From Actinomadura rubrisoli (lineage in GTDB: Bacteria; Actinomycetota; Actinomycetes; Streptosporangiales; Streptosporangiaceae), in NCBI RefSeq assembly GCF_004349215.1, contig NZ_SMKU01000069.1:1-32060 (forward strand): a DNA stretch of 32,060 nucleotides, in the 5' to 3' direction. The position numbers and the translations under genes are program-made. How positions within the stretch are numbered: position 1 is the first letter of the stretch; the number at the start of each line of letters is the position of its first letter. The notes beneath the pieces are model-generated. The model was not told the origin of the DNA. It saw only the letters and a program-made list of their open reading frames with translations, and made no database searches. Below, one piece after another: positions 8,737 to 14,470 of this stretch.

Positions 8737-8770
8737 CCGTTGGAGCACGCCACTGGGCGTGCTCCAACGG
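8737..8770. terminator. Bidirectional terminator hairpin
   Basis: A perfect 15-bp stem (CCGTTGGAGCACGCC and its complement) encloses the 4-base loop ACTG. It lies 60 bp past the YihY stop and 22 bp past the stop of the convergent beta-helix gene, so it can end transcription from both sides. A short T-rich run (GATTTCTT) follows on the plus strand. Confidence 0.85.
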
Positions 8771-8792
8771 TGCCTGATTTCTTGAGGATTGG

Positions 8793-9545
8793 TTATCCGA
8801 TGCATCCGGAAACGGTGGAGGGACTGCCGACGCAGTTGGTCGGAAGGTTGGCGGTGATGCTGGTGCCGGTGAGGGTGGCGGTGCCGTTCAGCCGGTAGAC
8901 ACCGCCGGGATTGCTGGTGGTGGTGTTGGCGGTGACGACGGTGTTGGTGGTGGTGAAGGTCGCGTTGTCGCTGGCAAGGCCGCCACCTTGGGCAGCGGTG
9001 TTGCTCCTGATGGTGCTGCTGGTGAAGGTCGCAGCCGCCGGTGTGCCGGTGCTAAAGATGCCGCCGCCCTTGCCGCCTGCGGAGTTGTTGTCGAGCGCGC
9101 TGCCGGTGAGGGTGACCGCACCGAAGTTCAGCACGCCTCCGCCGTCGTTATGGCCTGCGGTGGTGGCGCTGCCGCGGCTGAGGGTGACGGCGTTGAGGGT
9201 GAGGGATCCACTGGAGTTGACCTGGGCGATACGGAACGCCGGCGCTGTGGTGGCGCGGGTGATGGTGTTGGCGTTGCCGGAGAAGGTGATCGCGGTGGTG
9301 ATGAGGGGCAGCCCTGCGGGACCGTTCACGCCGTCATCGCCGTGGCTGGAGGTGAGGGTGTAGGTGCAGTTCGCGGTGAGGGTGACGGTTCCGCCACCGG
9401 CGGCGTTGGCCGCGTTCACCGCCGTGACCAGCGCCGTCTCGGTACAGGCGACGGCGGCCTGGGCGGAGGCGGCCAGGCCGACGGTCGTGCCGGCGGCGAG
9501 GATCGCGGTCGCGGCGAACGCGGGGATCGTGCGGGTGATACGCAT
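8793..9545 (-). CDS. Secreted right-handed beta-helix / polymorphic-membrane-protein-like repeat protein
   Basis: A 250-residue exported protein. The ATG at 9545 is chosen because it has AGGAAA upstream and gives a clean Sec signal peptide (MRITRT, a hydrophobic run, then ASAQA cleavage); the frame runs further upstream to 9638 but that part is not signal-like. The mature protein is rich in Thr, Asn, Gly and Ser. It carries parallel beta-helix rungs with PMP-like GGGV/GGGI/GGGL and NN/SN elements (for example SALDNNSAGGKGGGI and STIRSNTAAQGGGL). Its cysteines, near the mature N-terminus, mid-chain and at the end, may form disulphides. Such proteins often act at the cell surface or bind polysaccharide, but no catalytic residues identify an activity. 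A terminator lies just past its stop. Confidence 0.75.
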   Translation of the reverse strand: MRITRTIPAFAATAILAAGTTVGLAASAQAAVACTETALVTAVNAANAAGGGTVTLTANCTYTLTSSHGDDGVNGPAGLPLITTAITFSGNANTITRATTAPAFRIAQVNSSGSLTLNAVTLSRGSATTAGHNDGGGVLNFGAVTLTGSALDNNSAGGKGGGIFSTGTPAAATFTSSTIRSNTAAQGGGLASDNATFTTTNTVVTANTTTSNPGGVYRLNGTATLTGTSITANLPTNCVGSPSTVSGCIG

Positions 9546-9638
9546 GGGTACATTTCCTGAAGCAAAGGCCGGTGATAATCGAGAAAGCATCCTCGAACAC
9601 CCCGCGGAGCGGGCATCGGCTACTGAGAGAGGAATCAC

Positions 9639-9794
9639 TTAAAACACTACACACATGCTAACGAGATGCATATAGCCACGGGAGTTTCGGTCAAATATAT
9701 AAAATCCATGATCGGCTGGGATTTGCTCGGGCGAGCCAATAAGAATGATCTCCGGTGTTCCGCTGCCCTCGAAATGAGGGGGGATGTCGCTCAT
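9639..9794 (-). CDS. Possible small protein, 51 residues, AT-rich
   Basis: The frame from ATG 9794 encodes a protein-like sequence (begins MSDIPPHFEGSGTPEIILIG, includes FYIFDRNSRGYMHLVS) with unusually AT-rich codons for this genome. I recognise no family and see no good Shine-Dalgarno, and the frame continues upstream to a TTG at 9854. It could be a decayed gene fragment, or simply the untranslated leader of the beta-helix gene. Confidence 0.22.
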   Translation of the reverse strand: MSDIPPHFEGSGTPEIILIGSPEQIPADHGFYIFDRNSRGYMHLVSMCVVF

Positions 9795-9825
9795 TTGCGC
9801 TATTTTGTCTAAGTTTGAGATGTTG

Positions 9826-9854
9826 ATATGAGTGATCGGTGATTTTCGTGTCAA
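9826..9854 (-). promoter_or_regulatory. Candidate sigma-70-type promoter
   Basis: Read on the minus strand, TTGACA (9854-9849) is followed after 17 bases by TCATAT (9831-9826). The -35 element is perfect and the -10 weak. It faces the beta-helix gene, about 280 bp upstream of its start, and lies in an AT-rich patch. Confidence 0.35.
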
Positions 9855-10010
9855 TTTTCAAGTGTGATACTCTGAGTGCGATCCGAATGTAATTTCTTCT
9901 CTGAAATATCAGCTTCTGGGTTTTGCTGAATTTCGTCCACATCGGTTGCGGGGTGAGAGCCGGATGGGCCCCTCGGCTCCTGAACGATCTGGGGTCCCGG
10001 AGCGGGCAGG

Positions 10011-10032
10011 GCCTGCGGACGCGTCCGCAGGC
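10011..10032. repeat. Perfect 22-bp palindrome
   Basis: Each half is GCCTGCGGACG, giving a perfect 22-base palindrome with no spacer. Cruciform, operator and terminator roles are all possible. No T-run follows, and it is 270 bp before the DUF5994 start. Confidence 0.5.
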
Positions 10033-10300
10033 TGCTGGGAGGCCACGCCTGCGCTGAGGTGATGTGCTGCTGGTCCAGGGCCGTCCGGCTCGGCGAGGAG
10101 CCGTCATCACTTGCGCTGATGACCGTTGCTCAGCAGGTCATACCTCGCGCTTCCCGCGCTTCGGTAAATCTCCCCAAGAATCATTTTCGAATTTTACGAA
10201 CATCGATAATAGTCGGGTAGAATCAAATTATCCGGCGACGACGACATCCCCGTCTTGAGGTTGATCCGCCACACCGGTCCCCGAATGGGAGGCGCCGGCC

Positions 10301-10939
10301 ATGTGGACGATCACTGAACGCCGCACAACGATCAGCCTGTCACCACCTTCGACGCCGCGGCTGCGGTTGCGCCCCGCGGCTTCTCCCGGCGCGGCGCGGA
10401 CCGTGCTGGACGGCGCGTGGTGGCCCCGCTCGGCCGACCCTTCCGCGGAGCTGCCGGGGCTGATCCTTGCCCTGCAAGACCACGGTCCCATCGACGACCA
10501 CCGTCCCGTCACCCACGTTCTGCTCCGGGTGGACGATTGGGAAAGCCGTCCACGCCGGCTGCGGATCGACGGTCCGGCCGATACCCGGGTGGTACGGCTG
10601 AGCTGGTTCGACTCCCTTCCCGCCGGGCTGCTCACGGCGATCCACGCCGACGGACGGCGCGTCGATCTGTTCACCGTCCCGGTCTCCACGACCCACGCCG
10701 AGGCCGAGACGGCGATGGAACTGGCGTCCCAACCCGCCAACCACCTGCACACCCCCGACCTGCTGGCCGCCCTCACCACACCACCCGGCCGGGCGGACCG
10801 GGCCGGCACCCAGAACGACTCAGAGGACGCCTGGGAATCGGAGGGCGGACGACTGCGAGAAGACCTCGCGACACGTTGGTCCGGCCCCGCCGCCCGGCCG
10901 GCCCATCATCAGATCACCCGCGATCGGAGATCACCATGA
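10301..10939 (+). CDS. DUF5994 family protein
   Basis: A 212-residue protein of the actinobacterial DUF5994 family, recognised by the N-terminal RLRLRPAASP, the signature DGAWWPRSADPSAELPGLI (about 37-55), a VDDWESRPRRL segment and RVVRLSWFDS. No catalytic motif is known. The ATG at 10301 follows GGGAGG at 10287-10292. The C-terminal third is polar and poorly conserved. The stop overlaps the ATG of the following STAS gene (ATGA), so the two are translationally coupled. In actinobacteria members often lie near stress and anti-sigma regulators, as here; the function remains unknown. Confidence 0.8.
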   Translation: MWTITERRTTISLSPPSTPRLRLRPAASPGAARTVLDGAWWPRSADPSAELPGLILALQDHGPIDDHRPVTHVLLRVDDWESRPRRLRIDGPADTRVVRLSWFDSLPAGLLTAIHADGRRVDLFTVPVSTTHAEAETAMELASQPANHLHTPDLLAALTTPPGRADRAGTQNDSEDAWESEGGRLREDLATRWSGPAARPAHHQITRDRRSP

Positions 10940-11319
10940 CCACTGCCACCACCACCGCAGGCATTGTGCGTGCCCCCGAGGAAGTGCGGATGCCCGCACA
11001 CCGGCGCCCCGGTCACACCATCGTCGCGCTGTCCGGCGCCTTGAACGATGCCGCTGCTCCGGCGCTGCGTGAGCACCTGATCGGCGCGTTGCGGCACAGC
11101 GGCCGTCTGCTGATCCTCGACCTGGGGGAGGTGACGTCCGCCGACACGGCCGGACTGGCCGTCCTGATCGGCGCTCGGCGCCGCGCCGCCGGACTCGGCA
11201 TCACCCTGCGCCTTACCGCTCCCAATCCGCAGGTCGCCGCGCTGCTCCGCGGCACCGGGCTCGACCGCGCCCTCACCGTCCACCCCACCCGCGGCATCTC
11301 CCCAGGACTCGCCGCATGA
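10936..11319 (+). CDS. STAS-domain anti-sigma factor antagonist (SpoIIAA/RsbV-like)
   Basis: A 127-residue single-domain protein. After a 20-residue lead it shows the STAS fold pattern: TIVALSGALNDAAAPALREHL, then LLILDLGEVTSADTAGLAVLIGARRRA, then a leucine-rich end. In SpoIIAA-type proteins the residue after the conserved Asp is the phosphorylated serine (DSSG); here the motif is DTAG, so a threonine holds that place and could still be phosphorylated. It would bind an anti-sigma kinase and free a sigma factor. No kinase or sigma factor gene is adjacent, but a broken SpoIIE/PP2C phosphatase lies 0.7 kb downstream on the opposite strand. The start overlaps the DUF5994 stop. Confidence 0.85.
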   Translation: MTTATTTAGIVRAPEEVRMPAHRRPGHTIVALSGALNDAAAPALREHLIGALRHSGRLLILDLGEVTSADTAGLAVLIGARRRAAGLGITLRLTAPNPQVAALLRGTGLDRALTVHPTRGISPGLAA

Positions 11320-11974
11320 CCCCATGGACGCCGACCAAGAGAGTGAACGCGGCCATACCGCGCCCGGTTTTGCGACGCGGGTCATACGGCGTGCATCCGG
11401 GCCCGGTCTCGCCCCAGATCTGAGTGCCCCGTGACCGCGCCCCCACGGGACGACGTCCAAGCCGCCGCGCAACCCGGTCTGCGCGCTGGCCGGTGGCGGC
11501 TGCCGGCCGGACGGGTGGCGGCCGGGCATATCCGCTAAGCGGTCCGACAACGCGCTGCGCACATGGAGGGCCGGGACCGGCTGCGGATGACCTCGGCAAC
11601 CATCTAACGGCGCTCGCCCAGGACCTTCTCACCAGGGCCGCCGCGCGCGACCCGACCGACCTGCGACTGGGACTACGCGCACCCACCCGCCTGCTACCGG
11701 GGTGAGACCTACGCTGTCGCCCGGGACCGCTGAGCGCCCGTCCGCCCACGTGGGCGGCCGCTGCATCAACCGCCCTGGCGTATGGACGTCGCTCCTCCCG
11801 CAAGCGCCTCCGGTACATCCACTCCTCATCCCGTGGCTACGCCGGTAGCGTCTCGGCGGCCGCAGGCGGATCATCGCTTGGGCGTGACCTGCCGCGTATG
11901 GCGGCCCTCGGCCGGTGCAGTCCAAGCGCCCCGATCCATTTCGAAACCTGCCGACGGCGTCCAACTCGACATCT
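11320..11974. other. Gene-poor stretch between STAS gene and phosphatase remnant
   Basis: About 650 bases without a supportable gene. Frames on both strands give low-complexity Arg/Pro/Gly-rich translations with no ribosome binding site or recognisable domain. It is probably decayed coding DNA, given the phosphatase remnant that follows. Confidence 0.45.
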
Positions 11975-12310
11975 CGCGGTCACAGGCCGGGTGAGATGGT
12001 CGGCGGTGCCGCCGCGCCATTCGATGAGGAAGAGGGTGGCGTCGTCGCTGGTGATCCCGCCTCTTTCCCGCATGAGTGTGTGGGAGAGGTTCCGCACCAT
12101 CTGCTGCACGGTCGCGCTGGCGGGGCCAACGCGTTCGATGGTGGCGATCAGGCGTTCCTCGCTGGGGTCAAGGCACAGGGACGCGGCGGCAAGGCTACTT
12201 CCGAGCACACCGCGACGGCGCCGCGCTGGACACAGGCGGTCTCAGAACAGCTCATCACCAGCTGTGAACACCGCCCGGCGCGACGGCCGACCGAGCCGGA
12301 CCGATGCGAG
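11975..12310 (-). pseudogene. Remnant of a SpoIIE/PP2C-type serine phosphatase (C-terminal end)
   Basis: On the minus strand from about 12208, the frame encodes RLIATIERVG, then MRERGGITSDDATLFLIEWRGG. This matches the end of SpoIIE-like PP2C phosphatases (G...DDATLLLVEW), including the conserved metal-binding aspartates. The frame is interrupted by a TGA at 12244-12242. Upstream of that only a weak resemblance (FTAGDELF, compare PGDRLLF) continues, and the catalytic N-terminal part is missing. Past the DDAT region the frame runs on into unrelated sequence. Such phosphatases dephosphorylate STAS antagonists like the one encoded at 10936, so this may be a lost partner of it. Confidence 0.6.
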
Positions 12311-12538
12311 CTCATGACGACTCTCCCCACGGGCCGCAGGGTGATCCCTTCGGTCCGTCCTGACGATCGAGCCCGGCCTCAACCTCGGCGTCGTGCCCGA
12401 TCCGCTGGCGCGCCCGCATCGGATGCGGCCCGGCGGCCGGGGCCTGCGTCCCGCCGTACACACAAGCCGCGGGCACGTGCGAATGTCTCGGCCGCCTTTC
12501 CTCAGGTGCAGAGACTCGAAATCGTTTCACAGGCGATC
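12311..12538. other. Non-coding or decayed stretch
   Basis: No gene is supported. Short frames here have no ribosome binding sites and no recognisable family; part may be the missing front of the phosphatase remnant. Confidence 0.35.
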
Positions 12539-12570
12539 GGCCGGCCGGTCCCATGTGGGGCCGGCCGGCC
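12539..12570. terminator. GC-rich hairpin downstream of the AMIN-like gene
   Basis: GGCCGGCCGGTCCC (12539-12552) pairs with 12557-12570, 13 of 14 positions perfectly and one as G-T, around a 4-base loop. It lies 20 bp past the stop of the minus-strand AMIN-like gene. There is no T-tract, which is common for actinobacterial terminators. Confidence 0.55.
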
Positions 12571-12589
12571 TGGAGATCGGGTCGCCGAT

Positions 12590-13111
12590 CTACCAATGAT
12601 GCGCTACGTCGATGATCAGACGCGTGCCGCCACCATCTCGCGGCAGTGTGAAGACACGGAACGGCAGGCGCGCCCGCACACCCACGCCGATGGTGAACTG
12701 GCCCTCGAACCAGCCCGCCCCGGCGACCTGCCGGAATGTGGTGTATCCGGAGACGTTGGCCATCTCGGGCGAATCCTTGGGTCCGGGAGGGCCATCAGCC
12801 GCCACGAAGATCCGGAGCTTGGCGCCGCCCCGTAGCGGAACAAGGTGTCCCGAACCGTCCCGGTACACCTGATCCACGTACTCGATCATGTAGCCGTTGT
12901 CGATTGTCCCTGCGGCCTCAAGCACGAGCCGGTCATAGCAGGTTTCGCGGCCGGTTCGCAGGCTCTCGTATGCTCCCTCCAGGGGACGTGAGCCCTTCGG
13001 GGACGACCCCCAGTTCGTCGAACAGCCAGCGGCGGACATGGACACGCCGGGCACACCGGCGAGGGTGGCCGTCATACCAAGAACCAGCAACCCACCGAAC
13101 AGTCTGCGCAT
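12590..13111 (-). CDS. Secreted AMIN-like domain protein
   Basis: A 173-residue exported protein. An N-terminal signal sequence (MRRLFGGLLVLGMTATLAGV...) is followed near residue 30 by the AMIN-like domain of actinobacterial secreted and lipoproteins: CSTNWGSSPKG, then a YESLRTGRETCYDRLVLEAAG strand region, GYMIEYVDQV, a GGAKLRIFVAAD strand, and the C-terminal RLIIDVAHHW. The cysteine near 30 follows SAAG rather than a tight lipobox, so lipidation is doubtful. The ATG at 13111 has AAGGAG six bases upstream. The family is thought to work in the cell envelope, but no activity is established. A GC-rich hairpin follows. Confidence 0.75.
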   Translation of the reverse strand: MRRLFGGLLVLGMTATLAGVPGVSMSAAGCSTNWGSSPKGSRPLEGAYESLRTGRETCYDRLVLEAAGTIDNGYMIEYVDQVYRDGSGHLVPLRGGAKLRIFVAADGPPGPKDSPEMANVSGYTTFRQVAGAGWFEGQFTIGVGVRARLPFRVFTLPRDGGGTRLIIDVAHHW

Positions 13112-13304
13112 TTGAAACTCCTTTCACAAAATTCTGTTCTCCTTTTCTCTAGGTAGGACGCGATACGGTGAGGAATAGTTGGCCGTCCGACATGAAACGC
13201 GTGGCCGACTGTGGCCGCCGATTTAGGTATTTCGCGGCCGATTTCCTCCTGGGTCAGGCGGGTTTTGTGTAGTCCGTGCGAGCGAGTGATTTCGGTGTAT
13301 GTGT
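13112..13304. other. Leader of the AMIN-like gene and spacer
   Basis: About 190 bases with lower GC near 13112-13150, which presumably carry the AMIN-like promoter. No gene is seen. The right side ends at CTAG, next to a terminal sequence typical of an insertion element. Confidence 0.4.
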
Positions 13305-13405
13305 CTCTAGAGGGCGTCTGAAATGGATCAGGGCGGGCGGCCGGTGAGGCGGTGGAGCAGGATCATGCTCATCGCCAGGTAGATGACGTTCTCCGAGCTT
13401 CGCCT
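13305..13405 (-). mobile_element. Remnant of an insertion sequence (transposase C-terminus plus terminal end)
   Basis: On the minus strand the frame ending in TGA at 13330-13328 encodes SSENVIYLAMSMILLHRL, which resembles the final helix of IS5-family transposases. Past its stop the DNA reads ATCCATTTCAGACGCCCT up to CTAG at 13306-13309, the kind of end and target sequence expected for IS5-group elements in actinobacteria. The frame upstream of about 13400 quickly loses resemblance, and no matching opposite end was found, so this is a fragment. The family assignment is from pattern memory only. Confidence 0.45.
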
Positions 13406-13467
13406 GGCCGGGCAAGTACCGGCGCCTATGGAGCCGCCTTTGCAGCAGCTCGGCGGGGCTCTCCTCG

Positions 13468-13569
13468 TCAGGCCCCACGCTCGCGGCCGGGCGGGTAGGT
13501 GAGGAAGTTGATCAGCAGGGCGATGGCCCTGTTGTAGCCGCGCAGGGTGTTGGGCGAGGCGTTCTCGGG
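13468..13569 (-). pseudogene. Remnant of a tyrosine recombinase (core-binding domain fragment)
   Basis: The minus-strand frame ending at 13468 encodes ASPNTLRGYNRAIALLINFL, the hallmark start of the SAM-like core-binding domain of phage and transposon integrases (S-x-N-T-L-R-x-Y). It then stops after about fifteen more residues. No catalytic domain (R...HxxR...Y) follows. Upstream the frame runs straight into the cyclase-gene repeat, so the fragment abuts the right boundary of the island. It is a relic of a recombinase that may have mobilised this region. Confidence 0.55.
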
Positions 13570-13580
13570 CGGCCGCCGCC

Positions 13581-13850
13581 GTCCTGAAATGGTCCGTTGG
13601 ACGGGCTGGTCGGGTGACCCTCCGAACAGGCTCATTTGCGGTACGTTCGGGGAACCCCGCGCGAACCCCTCAGCCGCCCGTGCCGCCGGAGGAACGATGT
13701 CCGTGCTCTCCCAGCTCCTCACCGCCGTCGCCGACGGCTCGGTCGAGATCGTCGACCTCACCGCCCCCCTGTCGGAGCGGACCCCGATCCTCCAGCTCCC
13801 CGAACCGTTCGCCAACACGGTCCCGTTCTCCCTTCGCGAGATCAGCCGCT
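13581..13850 (+). repeat. Right direct repeat: leader and 5' end of the cyclase gene
   Basis: This is the complete version of the repeat whose shortened copy lies at 6849-7046. It contains the presumed promoter region, the GGAGGAACG ribosome binding site and the first 51 codons of the intact cyclase gene. Outside the two gaps (13677-13745 and 3 bp near 13763) the copies differ at about seven positions. Nothing similar continues on either side. Confidence 0.9.
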
Positions 13851-14470
13851 ACGACGATCGCGGGCCCGCCTGGTACTGGAACGACATCACCACGGGCGAG
13901 CACGTCGGCACCCACTTCGACGCGCCCGTCCACTGGGCCACCGGACGCGGCGGGGAGGACGTCTCCCAGGTCGCGCCCGCCCGCCTCGTCGCTCCGGCCG
14001 TGGTGCTGGACGCGTCCGGCAGCGCCGCCGCCGACCCCGACTTCCTGCTGGAGATCGACCACGTCCGCGAGTGGGAGAAGGGCCACGGCCCGCTCCCCGA
14101 GGGCGGCTGGCTGCTCTACCGGACGGGCTGGGACGCGCGCTCCGGCGACCAGGAGACGTTCCTTAACGCCGACGCCACCGGTTCGCACACGCCCGGGATC
14201 TCCGCCGAGTGCGCCCGCTGGCTCGCCGAGGAGACGCCCCTCATCGGGCTCGGCGTGGAGACGGTCGGCACCGACGCGGGCGCCGCCCACGGGTTCGATC
14301 CGCCGTTCCCCTGCCACTCCTACTTCCTCGGGGCGGGCAAGTACGGCCTCACCCAGCTGCGCAACCTCGCCCGGCTCCCGGCGCGCGGCGCGGTCCTGCT
14401 CGCCTCGCCGCTGCCCATCGTGGGCGGCTCGGGCAGCCCGGCCCGCGTCCTGGCGCTGGTGGAGCGATGA
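13697..14470 (+). CDS. Cyclase family protein (kynurenine formamidase-like metal hydrolase)
   Basis: A 257-residue metal-dependent hydrolase of the cyclase family, which includes kynurenine formamidase and isatin hydrolase. The metal-binding signature HVGTHFDAPVHW (HxGTHxDxPxH) is intact near residues 72-83. EIVDLTAPLSERTPI is the typical N-terminal strand, and GLGVETVGTDAG is the conserved late motif. The ATG at 13697 has GGAGG at a good distance. Its stop overlaps the ATG of the thiamine-diphosphate enzyme (ATGA), so the two probably act in one pathway. The leader and first 51 codons are duplicated at 6849. No tryptophan genes are nearby, so the substrate is unknown. Confidence 0.88.
   Translation: MSVLSQLLTAVADGSVEIVDLTAPLSERTPILQLPEPFANTVPFSLREISRYDDRGPAWYWNDITTGEHVGTHFDAPVHWATGRGGEDVSQVAPARLVAPAVVLDASGSAAADPDFLLEIDHVREWEKGHGPLPEGGWLLYRTGWDARSGDQETFLNADATGSHTPGISAECARWLAEETPLIGLGVETVGTDAGAAHGFDPPFPCHSYFLGAGKYGLTQLRNLARLPARGAVLLASPLPIVGGSGSPARVLALVER

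Larger units (their letters stand above)
9795..10300. other. AT-rich intergenic region
   Basis: The gap between the divergent beta-helix and DUF5994 genes. Two patches, roughly 9640-9930 and 10160-10235, have far lower GC than the rest of the window. They hold the candidate promoter at 9826-9854 and a palindrome at 10011-10032. No larger gene is supported. The composition suggests foreign DNA or strong promoter regions. Confidence 0.5.

Noticed and set aside
10212..10222. SigB-type GGGTA promoter before DUF5994
   Set aside because: GGGTAG is present but no acceptable GTTT-like -35 element lies 14-16 bases upstream.
6849..13850. Island as an intact prophage or integrative element
   Set aside because: No structural, replication or complete integrase genes, and no attachment site at a tRNA; only relics of recombinases are seen.
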